Below the pieces are notes generated by a model, which did no database searches, was not told where the DNA came from, and saw only the letters and a program-made list of their open reading frames with translations. Position numbers and translations under genes: made by a program. Positions 42,399 through 51,281 of a DNA stretch of 64,000 nt are shown here, piece by piece. Within the stretch, counting starts at the first letter, position 1; each line of letters begins with the position of its first letter. This DNA is from Chlamydiia bacterium (GTDB taxonomy: Bacteria; Chlamydiota; Chlamydiia; Chlamydiales; 2-12-FULL-49-11), in the NCBI GenBank assembly GCA_022601435.1, contig JAJACQ010000020.1, positions 21,535 through 85,534 of the forward strand, given 5' to 3'.

Positions 42399-42677
42399 TT
42401 AAACTTTTTTAGTAAATCTTGATTTTAATCTAGAAGCAGTTCCTTTCTTAAGAACTTTATTTTTAACAGCTTTGTCAAGTAGGCTATACAAAGAATTTAG
42501 AAGTGGAACTTTAGCTTCGTTATTTTTCTCAGTCTCGAATTGAACACGCGCTGTTTGAATTCTTCTTTTCCAAGTTCTGTTACGTAAGTGCTTCTTTTCG
42601 TCCTGGATATGACGCTTTAAAGCAGTAGGCTTTTTCTTAGGAAATGTCTTTTCGCCTTCTTTTTTATCTTCAGCCAT
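42399..42677 (-). CDS. rpsT: 30S ribosomal protein S20
   Basis: A 92-residue S20, the primary 16S-rRNA-binding protein of the 30S body. Basic throughout, with KPTALKRHIQDEKKHLRNRT near residue 16 and LDKAVKNKVLKKGTASRLKS near residue 67, matching the family's three-helix bundle. The first ~12 residues (MAEDKKEGEKTF) are an acidic-basic extension before the usual Lys-rich start. GAGG upstream of the ATG supports the start, and a strong promoter lies 56 bases upstream. Confidence 0.95.
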   Translation of the reverse strand: MAEDKKEGEKTFPKKKPTALKRHIQDEKKHLRNRTWKRRIQTARVQFETEKNNEAKVPLLNSLYSLLDKAVKNKVLKKGTASRLKSRFTKKV

Positions 42678-42732
42678 TAGTGGTCCTCATTTAATTCAAA
42701 CAATATTTGTAGTGAAATAATTTTCAAGACAT

Positions 42733-42762
42733 AGTATAAGTGCAAGAACCCATTTATGTCAA
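42733..42762 (-). promoter_or_regulatory. Strong sigma-70-type promoter of rpsT
   Basis: On the minus strand TTGACA (perfect -35), an 18-base spacer and TATACT form the strongest promoter-like sequence seen here, in keeping with a highly expressed ribosomal protein gene. Confidence 0.7.
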
Positions 42763-42783
42763 AAGAAATACTAGGGATTTTTT

Positions 42784-43260
42784 ATGATAGCAATTAAAGA
42801 AAAATTTTCACCTAAATACTTATTGTCGATCCTTGTAATGGGATCGCTGCTAACCTTTTTATGGATATTGTCAGATTTCACAGTAAAATATTTTGTTTAC
42901 GTAAAGCAAAGTAATTACTCCATAGCTCAAGTCTTTGAATGGGGAGTTATAGAGATGGATGAAGATAACTTCCTTGTCTGCGCAGATTTTCGTTTCCATA
43001 CAGATGGCACAGAAGAGCATGTCTCTCAACACATCTTCGAAAAAAAACCCTTTGCTACCATGGACCTTGCAGAAAAAGCAATAGAAGCAATGAAGGCTCA
43101 GGAGTGGAAATGTTATTGGTTTGGAAATACCAAAGCACCCACAGCCTCGATAGAACGTATTTTTCCACTTAAGTCCTTTTGCTATTCCATTGTAGCGCTC
43201 GGGATATTCATATACTTTACCTTGTTGAAGAGAAAGTTATACCTCCTGCAAAGAGACTAA
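42784..43260 (+). CDS. Hypothetical two-pass membrane protein
   Basis: A 158-residue protein of unrecognised family. Two membrane helices (about residues 12-34 and 131-148) enclose a ~95-residue domain, on the periplasmic side by the positive-inside rule. The domain contains short motifs such as NFLVCADFRFHTDGTEEHVS and WKCYWFGNTKAP with two cysteines. It lies between rpsT (divergent) and a repeat A element. Nothing indicates function. Confidence 0.6.
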   Translation: MIAIKEKFSPKYLLSILVMGSLLTFLWILSDFTVKYFVYVKQSNYSIAQVFEWGVIEMDEDNFLVCADFRFHTDGTEEHVSQHIFEKKPFATMDLAEKAIEAMKAQEWKCYWFGNTKAPTASIERIFPLKSFCYSIVALGIFIYFTLLKRKLYLLQRD

Positions 43261-43280
43261 AGGCTATTACAGGCTTTTGG

Positions 43281-43387
43281 GGTGGGGGCGTCTTTTGGCG
43301 ATCTTTGTCACTATTTTGGGCCTCCGAGTACCACCCGTACACTATCGGCTCAAAATAGAACAAATCTCATCCAAAATACATCCCCCT
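43281..43387. repeat. Long hairpin repeat A, copy 5
   Basis: Copy between the end of the membrane protein and the convergent CoiA-like gene. Inner arms CTATTTTGGGCC and GGCTCAAAATAG pair with one mismatch; outer arms TTTTGG/CCAAAA, ATCTTTGT/ACAAATC, and base GGGGG/CCCCC, which replaces AAGGC/GCCTT of copy 4. Loop CCGAGTACCACCCGTACAC. Confidence 0.85.
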
Positions 43388-43460
43388 CAAAACATATTTT
43401 AGGATGTTTAGAAATAAATGATTTAATGAGCGGTCTAGTTTAAATTTCAAAGTGCATTTC

Positions 43461-43508
43461 CGCTCAATTTCGTAATTATGAGATTATTATGGTTTATCCA
43501 TAATGTTT
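43461..43508. repeat. Direct repeat C, copy 1, with internal palindrome
   Basis: TTTCGTAATTATGAGATT followed by the inverted repeat ATTATGG-TTTAT-CCATAAT (43486-43504) and GTT. A second copy lies 122 bases downstream. The rest of this gene-free stretch (43388-43751) shows only AT-rich DNA with no supported gene. Confidence 0.6.
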
Positions 43509-43584
43509 TTTAAGCACACTCAAAGAGATTTAGAAAAAGTTTTTTTGACGAGCAGTCAAATGGAAAATTTTAAGAGGCCTTTCG

Positions 43585-43630
43585 TCCATTTTCGTAATTA
43601 TGAAATTATTATGATTTAGTCATAATGTTC
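43585..43630. repeat. Direct repeat C, copy 2, with internal palindrome
   Basis: TTTCGTAATTATGAAATT followed by ATTATGA-TTTAG-TCATAAT (43608-43626) and GTT. The palindrome arms differ from copy 1 by one paired change (G:C to A:T), keeping the symmetry. Could be tandem operator sites or relics of a lost gene's flanks. Confidence 0.6.
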
Positions 43631-43751
43631 GTGATCGGGGTGGAAATTTGTGTTTATTTTTGAAAGGGATTTGTTATATTTTGACGGCAGCGTGCATAAA
43701 TGTACTCGCAGAGTTCAAATATGAGAAATCGCCAAAAAGACGCATAAATTT

Positions 43752-44360
43752 TTATGAGAGACGGGTTTTGTGTTTCAGTAGCCTGTAGTAGAATTGGGAA
43801 TTGAATTTGAAAAGGGCGTAGTAGATTTTAAGCTTTTCCCTCCAGGTCTCTGAAAAGAGGAGGGGGCGTTTGAGGAAGAGGTAGCAAAGATCGCCTTTAA
43901 AATAGAGCCTTTTTAGGGGGGTGTGGACAGGGGTAGATAAATCAATTTCAAGAGGTCTGCTTCGGCAGATTCTTTCATCAGAAAGGTTAATGGCCTCTTC
44001 TTGATCATAGATTATCCCTTGCCCATGTTGGGAGATGTTGGTGTAGTATGCTTTTTTACGTTTCCGAAGAAAGAGTTCTGCTTCTGATAGGGTTTTCTTA
44101 TTAAAAGTTTTTTGGTGAAGGATCCAGATAACTCTAAGCCCTTGGGATTCGTAGTCATGTGTTCTTTCTTTGACTTCTTGTAAACTGATGGGTGAGCATT
44201 GAATTTCAAATATCACGTTTTGCTTTTCCCAAAATATGTCTGCGCGCCTGTTTTTAATCTTATATTCTAAATAAAGATGTTCACTAAAAAGTAGTGATTC
44301 AACTTTTTTTTGGACGGCTAAGTGGAGGTGGCTTTGTAAAAGTTTGTTTCTCATAGACAT
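43752..44360 (-). CDS. CoiA-like competence nuclease
   Basis: A 202-residue protein with the core of the CoiA family: NRRADIFWEKQNVIFEIQCS near residue 37, where RADI and E-x-Q-C form the restriction-endonuclease-like active site (Asp and Glu-x-Gln), followed by PISLQEVKERTHDYESQGLR and VIWILHQ. In Gram-positive bacteria CoiA is required for recombination of incoming single-stranded DNA in natural competence. It is shorter than classical CoiA (about 330 residues) because the C-terminal zinc-finger part is missing. It is divergent from rpoD copy 1 with only 53 bases between starts; no RBS is obvious. Confidence 0.75.
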   Translation of the reverse strand: MSMRNKLLQSHLHLAVQKKVESLLFSEHLYLEYKIKNRRADIFWEKQNVIFEIQCSPISLQEVKERTHDYESQGLRVIWILHQKTFNKKTLSEAELFLRKRKKAYYTNISQHGQGIIYDQEEAINLSDERICRSRPLEIDLSTPVHTPLKRLYFKGDLCYLFLKRPLLFSETWREKLKIYYALFKFNSQFYYRLLKHKTRLS

Positions 44361-44413
44361 TATTAATAAAATATGTTACCCTCTTACACATTTTTGAGGG
44401 AAGAGGATTGTAA

Positions 44414-46078
44414 ATGGATATGTGTGACACTTTGAATATATCGCATCATCAAAAGATTGAAGAGATGATTGCCATTGCTAAGGATCAAGGGTTCATCACT
44501 TATGAAGAGATGAATGATATTTTACCAATGAGCATTGATACTGGAGATCTACTCGATCAGATCATTATCACGCTATATGGGATGGATATCCAGATCCTAA
44601 ATAAGCAGGAAGTTGATCGCAAGACTGAAAAAATCAAAGAAGACAAGGAAGTGGCACAAGCTCCAAAGCGTAGTGAAGGCTCTTCTGATGATCCTGTTCG
44701 TATGTATTTAAAAGAGATGGGCTCTGTTCCTCTTTTATCAAGAGAGGAAGAAGTTGAGATTTCAAAACGTATAGAAAAAGCTCAGATTCAGGCAGAAAAA
44801 ATTATTCTTCGCTTCAGATACTCCATTACTGAATCTTTATCGATTATCAGATTTTTAGAAAATGGGAAAGAAAGATTTGACAAAGTCGTGATAGAAAAGA
44901 AGATCGAAGACAAAAATCATTTTTTTGAGATATTGCCAAAACTATATAATTTGATGAAAGAAGAAGATGAAAAGTTAAATTATTATCTTTTAAAGTCAAA
45001 CGAAGAAGATCTTTCAAAAGTTGAAAGAGTAAAAGTTTTAGAAGAGATAGAAAAAAGCCGCATTCGTATGGCTGCATTTTTACGACGCTTGCATTATCGT
45101 TATGACATCGTTGAAAGCTTTGGAGAGGTGATCTTAGCAAGCTATGAGGATTTCATCAAACTAGAATCAGAGATCAAAGAACTAACACCGAGAGCTGTAA
45201 AAAATCGGTTTGCAAAGTCAAAGCTTAATTCTAAAAAGATTAAGTTAAGTAAAAAAGAACTTGCGGCAGGTCGTTCATTAAATGAGTTTAAGAAAGATGT
45301 CCGTATGCTAAAGCGCTGGATAGATAAGAGTCAGGAAGCAAAACGTGAGATGGTAGAGTCAAACCTTAGATTAGTGATTTCGATTGCTAAGAAGTTTGTT
45401 AATAGAGGTCTTTCATTTTTGGATTTGATTCAAGAAGGAAATATGGGATTGATGAAAGCTGTTGAAAAATTTGAGTATCGCCGAGGTTATAAGTTCTCAA
45501 CGTATGCAACATGGTGGATACGTCAGGCCGTTCAAAGAGCTATTTCAGACCAGGCTCGAACAGTACGTATTCCTGTGCATATGATTGAGACGATAAATCG
45601 AGTTTTAAGGGCAGCAAAACGTTTGATGATGGATACAGGAAAAGAACCTACACCTGAGCAATTATCTGAAGTATTAGGAATTACGCCCGATCGCATTAGA
45701 GAAATTTATAAAATTTCTCAGCATCCAATTTCATTGCAATCAGAAGTTGGAGAGTCAGGAGACTCGCAATTTGGAGATTTCTTAGAAGATACAGGAGCTG
45801 AATCTCCTTCCGAAGCTACGGGTTATGCAATATTAAAAGATAAGATCAATGAGGTCTTGTCGTCACTAACAGAACGGGAAAGAACTGTTTTAATAGAGCG
45901 ATTTGGATTACTTGATGGTAAGCCAAAGACTTTAGAAGAAGTAGGGGTACATTTTAAGGTGACAAGAGAACGCGTTAGGCAGATAGAAGCAAAAGCTCTT
46001 CGTAAAATGAGGCATCCTACTCGTGCTAATCAATTACAGGCGTTTTTAGAATTAGCTAAAAAAGAAAAATGCGCTTAA
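44414..46078 (+). CDS. rpoD: Primary-type sigma factor RpoD, paralogue 1 (altered region 2.4)
   Basis: A 554-residue group 1 sigma-70 factor. Region 1.1 is at residues ~12-60 ([20 protein letters not shown]); region 1.2 [20 protein letters not shown] near residue 95; regions 2.1-2.4 from [20 protein letters not shown] near residue 319; region 4.2 [20 protein letters not shown] near the end. In region 2.4 it reads [20 protein letters not shown]: Gln374 replaces the Thr that corresponds to E. coli Thr440, which with Gln437 contacts promoter position -12. Region 4.2 is unchanged relative to paralogue 2. AGAGG precedes the ATG. The second rpoD follows directly; chlamydiae with one primary factor are the norm. 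Confidence 0.93.
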   Translation: MDMCDTLNISHHQKIEEMIAIAKDQGFITYEEMNDILPMSIDTGDLLDQIIITLYGMDIQILNKQEVDRKTEKIKEDKEVAQAPKRSEGSSDDPVRMYLKEMGSVPLLSREEEVEISKRIEKAQIQAEKIILRFRYSITESLSIIRFLENGKERFDKVVIEKKIEDKNHFFEILPKLYNLMKEEDEKLNYYLLKSNEEDLSKVERVKVLEEIEKSRIRMAAFLRRLHYRYDIVESFGEVILASYEDFIKLESEIKELTPRAVKNRFAKSKLNSKKIKLSKKELAAGRSLNEFKKDVRMLKRWIDKSQEAKREMVESNLRLVISIAKKFVNRGLSFLDLIQEGNMGLMKAVEKFEYRRGYKFSTYATWWIRQAVQRAISDQARTVRIPVHMIETINRVLRAAKRLMMDTGKEPTPEQLSEVLGITPDRIREIYKISQHPISLQSEVGESGDSQFGDFLEDTGAESPSEATGYAILKDKINEVLSSLTERERTVLIERFGLLDGKPKTLEEVGVHFKVTRERVRQIEAKALRKMRHPTRANQLQAFLELAKKEKCA

Positions 46079-46135
46079 AAATTTATAATCAGGAATCGTG
46101 CTGATTAGAATATACCTACAAATGATATTAAATAA

Positions 46136-46164
46136 TTTACAATATTATTTAAAATTGTTAATAT
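46136..46164 (+). promoter_or_regulatory. Strong sigma-70-type promoter of rpoD paralogue 2
   Basis: TTTACA, exactly 17 bases and TAATAT lie 27 bases before the ATG of the second rpoD, in the 112-base gap between the two sigma genes. The second copy can therefore be expressed independently of the first. Confidence 0.68.
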
Positions 46165-46190
46165 GAAATTTCCGTTTCTGTGTAGGTCGC

Positions 46191-47867
46191 ATGTCAGATT
46201 CTAAAAATTCAAAAACTTTTGATCCTCAATATCAACAAAAGATAGAAGAGATCGTTGCTATTTCTAAAGATCAGGGGTATATTACCTATGAAGAAATAAA
46301 CGAAATTCTTCCTATGAGTTTCGATTCAGCTGAGGAAATAGATCAAATATTAATCTTTTTAAGTGGTATGGATATTCAAATATTCAACCAAGCAGAAGTT
46401 GATCGCCAAAAAGAACGTAAAAAAGAAGTCAAAGAAGTTGAAGCTGTTTCAAAACGTAGTGAAGGGTCATCTGATGATCCAGTACGGATGTATTTAAAAG
46501 AAATGGGTTCTGTTCCTCTTTTAACACGTGAAGAAGAAGTTGAAATATCTAAGCGTATAGAAAAAGCACAAATTCAAGTAGAAAAAATAATTCTTAGATT
46601 TCGCTATGCTATTTCAGAAACAAAATCTATTATTCAGTTTTTAGTGAAGGGAAAAGAACGTTTTGACAAGGTTGTTACTGAAAAATTAATCTCTGATAAG
46701 AAGAGATTTTACACTCTTTTGCCGAGATTATACGATTTAATGTGTGCAGAAGATGAGCAATTAGAGAAATTCTTAACGCAATTAGGCTATGAAGACCTTT
46801 CTAAAATTCAAAAGGTTAAAGTTCTAGAAGAGATAGAAAAAAGCCGCATTCGAATGCAAGCCTTTTTAAGGCGAATGCATTTTAAATATGATATCGTTGA
46901 AGATCTAGGAGAAGTTGTTTTATCTAGTTATGATGTTTTCTTACTTTTAGAAAAAGAGATCTCAGAACTTGTACCACGAGCAGAAAAGAATAGATTTGCA
47001 AGATCCAAGTTATATTCTGCAAAAGAAAAACTTAAGAGAAAAGAGCTTGCAGCCGGTCGTACTATAGATGAGTTCAAAAAAGATGTCCGCATGCTTCAAA
47101 GATGGATGGATAAAAGCCGTGAAGCAAAACGTGAGATGGTTGAATCAAACCTTCGATTGGTCATCTCTATTGCTAAAAAATATACTAATAGAGGCCTTTC
47201 GTTCTTAGATCTAATTCAAGAGGGAAACATGGGCTTGATGAAAGCCGTTGAAAAATTTGAATACCGTCGTGGTTATAAGTTTTCTACTTATGCAACGTGG
47301 TGGATACGTCAAGCTGTGACTCGTGCAATTGCCGATCAAGCAAGAACTATTAGAATTCCAGTGCACATGATTGAGACTATAAATAAGGTCTTAAGAGGTG
47401 CTAAGAAGTTAATGACAGAGACAGGAAAAGAGCCTACGCCTGAAGAGTTGTCAAAAGAGCTCGGGATGACTCCTGATCGTATTAGAGAAATTTATAAAAT
47501 TGCTCAGCATCCAATTTCACTGCAAGCTGAAGTAGGAGATTCTGGAGAAAGCCAATTTGGAGATTTTTTAGAAGATACCACTGTAGAATCACCTTCTGAT
47601 GCTACTGGTTATTCTATTTTGAAAGAAAGAATGAATGAAGTTCTTTCATCTTTAACAGATAGAGAAAGAACTGTTTTAATAGAAAGATTTGGATTGCTTG
47701 ATGGAAAACCTAAGACCTTAGAAGAGGTGGGCCTTCATTTTAAAGTAACCCGGGAAAGGGTCAGACAGATTGAAGCTAAAGCTTTGCGGAAGATGAGACA
47801 CCCAACAAGGGCAAATCAACTTCAGGCTTTTTTAGAGGCTATAGAAAAAAATGGCCCTGCTCCTTAA
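46191..47867 (+). CDS. rpoD: Primary sigma factor RpoD, paralogue 2 (canonical)
   Basis: A 558-residue group 1 sigma factor, tandem paralogue of the previous gene, with all regions in the same order. Region 2.4 is canonical: [20 protein letters not shown] with Thr377 at the -12-contacting position. Region 4.2 [20 protein letters not shown] is identical to paralogue 1, so both should read the same -35. The non-conserved region between 1.2 and 2.1 differs most. Because it keeps the standard residues I take this as the housekeeping factor (the sigma-66 of chlamydiae). A strong promoter lies upstream and tRNA-Ala follows 57 bases downstream. Confidence 0.95.
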   Translation: MSDSKNSKTFDPQYQQKIEEIVAISKDQGYITYEEINEILPMSFDSAEEIDQILIFLSGMDIQIFNQAEVDRQKERKKEVKEVEAVSKRSEGSSDDPVRMYLKEMGSVPLLTREEEVEISKRIEKAQIQVEKIILRFRYAISETKSIIQFLVKGKERFDKVVTEKLISDKKRFYTLLPRLYDLMCAEDEQLEKFLTQLGYEDLSKIQKVKVLEEIEKSRIRMQAFLRRMHFKYDIVEDLGEVVLSSYDVFLLLEKEISELVPRAEKNRFARSKLYSAKEKLKRKELAAGRTIDEFKKDVRMLQRWMDKSREAKREMVESNLRLVISIAKKYTNRGLSFLDLIQEGNMGLMKAVEKFEYRRGYKFSTYATWWIRQAVTRAIADQARTIRIPVHMIETINKVLRGAKKLMTETGKEPTPEELSKELGMTPDRIREIYKIAQHPISLQAEVGDSGESQFGDFLEDTTVESPSDATGYSILKERMNEVLSSLTDRERTVLIERFGLLDGKPKTLEEVGLHFKVTRERVRQIEAKALRKMRHPTRANQLQAFLEAIEKNGPAP

Positions 47868-47924
47868 TTATAAACTCTATTTCTGTACTTATTTTTATTT
47901 TATTGATAAAATGCACATCTTTTA

Positions 47925-47997
47925 GGGGTGTTAGCTCAGTTGGTAGAGCGCAACGCTGGCAGCGTTGAGGTCATCGGTTCGACTCCGTTACACTCCA
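47925..47997 (+). tRNA. tRNA-Ala (anticodon GGC)
   Basis: A 73-base cloverleaf: acceptor stem GGGGTGT/ACACTCC (one G-T pair) with discriminator A, D-arm TTAGCTCAGTTGGTAGAGC, anticodon stem CAACG/CGTTG enclosing loop CTGGCAG (anticodon GGC, reading GCC/GCU alanine codons) and T-arm with GGTTCGACTCC. The 3' CCA is not encoded. It lies between rpoD paralogue 2 and the aminotransferase gene. Confidence 0.93.
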
Positions 47998-48016
47998 AAT
48001 AGATTTTTGAGGTATT

Positions 48017-49195
48017 ATGTCTTTTATTGATGATTTAATTAATCCAGGTATCGATGCGATTTTTGGTATTCAGGATGAATATAAAAAAGATAATCGTAGT
48101 AGTAAGGTAAATTTAACTGCCGGTATATATCTTGATGAAGATAAACGGCCTCCTGCTGTGATGGAAGCTATTAAGCTTGCCGAGCAAAAATTAAATAAGG
48201 AAGAAACGACAAAGAATTATTTGAGCATTGTTGGAGATAGCAACTATCTTCAAATGACTGAAAAGCTTGTTTTAGGTGATGTTGATTCTAGTCGTATAGT
48301 AAAAATTCAGACTATTGGTGGAACTTCTGCTTTAAGTACAGGGTTTCATTTTTTGAAGGATAATGGTTATGAAAATGTCTCTTTATCAGATCCGACTTGG
48401 GCAAATCATAAGCAGATTGTTGCCAAGCAAGGTTATAGAGTCTTTACTTATCCATACTTTGATTCCATAAAAAATTTTGAGATTTTTGTAGATCATTTAA
48501 ATTCATTACCAAAAAAAACAATCTGTCTGTTACAGGCAAGGTGTCATAATCCAACTGGTATTGACTTTTCTAAAGAGCAATGGAAGATAATCTCTAAAAT
48601 TTGTTTAGAAAAAAATTTATTTCCATTCTTTGATTCTGCTTATCAAGGATTTGCAGATTCATTAGAAGAGGATAATTGGGTAATAAGGTATTTTTTTGAG
48701 CAAGGCCATGAGATGTTTGTAGCACATTCATATTCAAAATCTTTTGCACTATACAATGAAAGAGTGGGAGCATTATTTGTTTGTATTAAAGATCCAGGGC
48801 TTTCTGAAGTTGTAAAAAGGCACATCTCTAAAATCATTCGCGTAAACTATTCAAATCCACCTTCGCATGGTTCATCTACTATTAAGTATGTATTAAATGA
48901 TGGAAGTCTTTATCAGATTTGGATAGATGAGCTTTCGAAGCAAAGAAATCGTATAAATGATATCAGAAAAAGATTTGCAGATAAGATTAAACCTATTTTT
49001 GGAAAAGAATTAAAAGATCAGATTATGTCTGGTCGGGGATTTTTCTGTATGTTACCTCTTACCAAAGAGCAAATTCATCGCCTTAAAGTAGAATTTGGTG
49101 TATACATGACTAATTCAGGCAGAATATCTCTGCCGGGTTTAACGATGGATTGTATAGACTATGTTGTTCAATCCATTGAAAAAGTTAAGGGCTGA
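48017..49195 (+). CDS. tyrB: Aromatic amino acid / aspartate aminotransferase
   Basis: A 392-residue fold type I PLP aminotransferase. The N-terminus DPGIDAIFGIQDEYKKD-type segment (here NPGIDAIFGIQDEYKKDNRS) and VNLTAGIYLDED are characteristic of the aspartate/tyrosine group. CHNPTGIDFSKEQW near residue 176 is the substrate and PLP binding segment, FDSAYQGFADSL near residue 207 holds the PLP-pairing Asp and Tyr, and HSYSKSFALYNERVGAL near residue 237 contains the Schiff-base Lys. SGRGFFCMLPL and GRISLPGL follow. It transaminates Tyr, Phe or Asp with 2-oxoglutarate. In chlamydial genomes this gene and mreC usually follow greA; here they lie 28 kb away. Confidence 0.92.
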   Translation: MSFIDDLINPGIDAIFGIQDEYKKDNRSSKVNLTAGIYLDEDKRPPAVMEAIKLAEQKLNKEETTKNYLSIVGDSNYLQMTEKLVLGDVDSSRIVKIQTIGGTSALSTGFHFLKDNGYENVSLSDPTWANHKQIVAKQGYRVFTYPYFDSIKNFEIFVDHLNSLPKKTICLLQARCHNPTGIDFSKEQWKIISKICLEKNLFPFFDSAYQGFADSLEEDNWVIRYFFEQGHEMFVAHSYSKSFALYNERVGALFVCIKDPGLSEVVKRHISKIIRVNYSNPPSHGSSTIKYVLNDGSLYQIWIDELSKQRNRINDIRKRFADKIKPIFGKELKDQIMSGRGFFCMLPLTKEQIHRLKVEFGVYMTNSGRISLPGLTMDCIDYVVQSIEKVKG

Positions 49196-49198
49196 TCA

Positions 49199-50266
49199 AT
49201 GAAGAAAAGGGCTGGATTTTCTTATTTTATTTTAGCATTTTTATGTTTTTGTTTGTTAAATTTTAGATTTTCTTTTTTGGAAAATATGAGAGGGCCTTTT
49301 TTGGGTTTTGAAGAACTTTTTGCAGCGCGGCCAAAAGATCAAAAGTCTATAGAGCTTTCTGAGCTTAAAGCAGAGAACCTTCATTTAAGAGAGCAGATTG
49401 AAGAGGTTAAGACTTATTTGCAATCAGAAGATTATTTAGAAGCGATCTTTAAAAAGTGTCTATATTATGAAACAGATACCCCTTCGAATTATTCATCTTA
49501 CTTTAAGAGGCGCCTTGATCAATTTGTTAGTTATTTAAATGTAGCAAAGTGGCAGGTGCCTGCAAATGTTATTTATAGAGAGCCGGCAAATTGGGGAAGT
49601 AGCATTTGGGTGGATGTAGGTGAGATGCAAAATAAAGTTTATAAAAAAAAGATTGTTGCAGTAGACAGTCCTGTGATTTTTGGAGATCAATTAATTGGTG
49701 TCATAGAAAAAGTTGATAAGCATAAAAGCTTGGTGCGTCTGATTACAGACTCTAAAGTATCTCCATCTGTTCGATGTGTAAGGGGAGCAGAATCTCAAGT
49801 CTTATTGAAGAATTCATGCCTTAAGTTAAGAGAGCTTTTGTCACTAAATGAAAAAAATGAATACAAAAGTTTGATAAAAGCAATAGATGATCAACTTGAA
49901 CAATTCGATGAAACTTTAACAGATTATCTCGCTAAGGGTTTTTTACAGGGAAGCTCTCACCCTATATGGAGAAGTCGTAGCAATGAACTGCAAGGTATAG
50001 GTTTTAATTATGATTTTGCGGATGATGAAGGTGCTCCAAGGCTTTTACATGAGACAAACAAGGTTCCGCTTTTTCAAAAAGGTGATGCATTGTTAACAAC
50101 TGGAATGGATGGCGTGTTTCCTGCAAATTTATTAGTAGCATACGTATCAAAGGTTGAGCCTTTAAAAGAAGGAGCCGTTTCCTGTGAGTTAAAAGCAAAG
50201 ATAACTCTTCCTGAGTTTTCAGATCTACGGAAGGTCACAATCCTTCCACCGGTTCATAAAATGTAA
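49199..50266 (+). CDS. mreC: Rod-shape-determining protein MreC-like
   Basis: A 355-residue MreC-type protein: membrane anchor at residues 6-26 (FSYFILAFLCFCLLNFRF), a coiled coil near residues 52-70 (ELKAENLHLREQIEEVKTYL), and two periplasmic beta-barrel modules, PANVIYREPANWGSSIWVDV near residue 121 and a second ending LLVAYVSKVEPLKEGAVSCE and ITLPEFSDLRKVTILPP. It links MreB filaments to the peptidoglycan elongation machinery, which in chlamydiae functions in division. An insertion of about 100 residues separates the two barrels. Starts four bases after the aminotransferase stop. Confidence 0.8.
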   Translation: MKKRAGFSYFILAFLCFCLLNFRFSFLENMRGPFLGFEELFAARPKDQKSIELSELKAENLHLREQIEEVKTYLQSEDYLEAIFKKCLYYETDTPSNYSSYFKRRLDQFVSYLNVAKWQVPANVIYREPANWGSSIWVDVGEMQNKVYKKKIVAVDSPVIFGDQLIGVIEKVDKHKSLVRLITDSKVSPSVRCVRGAESQVLLKNSCLKLRELLSLNEKNEYKSLIKAIDDQLEQFDETLTDYLAKGFLQGSSHPIWRSRSNELQGIGFNYDFADDEGAPRLLHETNKVPLFQKGDALLTTGMDGVFPANLLVAYVSKVEPLKEGAVSCELKAKITLPEFSDLRKVTILPPVHKM

Positions 50267-50273
50267 ATCAGGT

Positions 50274-51260
50274 TTACATTATTTTTAGGGTGTTTATTGG
50301 GGTGCCGAACGTTTCCTTATAAAGAGCGGTTCTTTTATTTTGGTAATCATCGAGAGCTATTGATTCGTATGGACTATTCATAGAGATTTCTTTTCCGCAT
50401 TTATGAAGGGGGTCATCGTTTTGACAAGTGAAGAACAGTGGGCGATTAAATTTTAAGAAGTCGTACCCAATAGAACTTATATCTGTATAGAGGTAATCAA
50501 TTTTAGATAGAAGTGGATAGATGGGAAAAAATTCTTTTATAAAATGTATTTGAGAGAAGTCTTTATAAAGCTCTGAAAGCGTTTGCCCAATACCTTGTTG
50601 GTAGGTGTTTGGATGGAGTTTAATAATTAAGTTGTAGTTATTCGGAAGATGTTTAGTAAGTGACTCAATCCATTTATCTAGATCTTCGTTTTCCCAGCTG
50701 GGAGCATAAAGAATAGCCGGTTTATCAAAAATCTGAGGGAAGTATTTTAAAAGAAGGTTCTCATAGAAATATTTGTGTTTTTCAAAGTACAAGTATCTAA
50801 AATTTCCAATGACTTTTGCTTTACTTTTCAAATTTGGTGGAATCATATCAATCATTTTTTGTCCGTAGACAAGGAGTTGGTTTTCATTTATGAGTCCTTC
50901 CATATTCTTCTTATCGGAGTTTCCATGAGGTAGCCAATAGATATTAAGCTTTTTATTTTGTGTTAATTCTTCAAGCATAAAGATGGGGTCAAGTAAAGCT
51001 TTTGGAAGAGTGGTAATCAGAGAATCAAATTGATTTAGGATGTCAGTTGCAACAGAATTCGGGTGCTTTAGAAAAACAGTTAGGTTTTCATATTGAGATT
51101 TTGCCTGTTTAAAAAGCTCTTCAGAGGTTAAAAAAAGTGGGATGTTTAATAGTGAGCATAATGGACATAAGTGATCTAAATGGCCATCGTCTCTTCCATA
51201 AAGTAGGGCTGCAAAGTTCTTCATCACCTTTTTATAGCAAGAAGGAGGTAATAAAACCAT
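50274..51260 (-). CDS. CDP-glycerol glycerophosphotransferase-like protein
   Basis: A 328-residue protein resembling the Glyphos_transf family (GT-B fold). Family features: YWLPHGNSDKK near residue 120, PAILYAPSWENEDLDKWIE near residue 180, YNLIIKLHPNTYQQG near residue 207 and YLYTDISSIGYDFLKFNRPL near residue 248, the T-D-x-S-S motif being the most diagnostic. Members transfer glycerol- or ribitol-phosphate to teichoic acid or related polymers; in a chlamydia the acceptor may be lipopolysaccharide or a lipid. The start is uncertain: ATG at 51260 has no RBS and ATG at 51224 (MKNFAALLYGRDDG) has an AAGG only two bases upstream. It is divergent from mutY with a 21-base gap. Confidence 0.78.
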   Translation of the reverse strand: MVLLPPSCYKKVMKNFAALLYGRDDGHLDHLCPLCSLLNIPLFLTSEELFKQAKSQYENLTVFLKHPNSVATDILNQFDSLITTLPKALLDPIFMLEELTQNKKLNIYWLPHGNSDKKNMEGLINENQLLVYGQKMIDMIPPNLKSKAKVIGNFRYLYFEKHKYFYENLLLKYFPQIFDKPAILYAPSWENEDLDKWIESLTKHLPNNYNLIIKLHPNTYQQGIGQTLSELYKDFSQIHFIKEFFPIYPLLSKIDYLYTDISSIGYDFLKFNRPLFFTCQNDDPLHKCGKEISMNSPYESIALDDYQNKRTALYKETFGTPINTLKIM

Positions 51261-51281
51261 CTATTTGGTAAAATATCTCCC

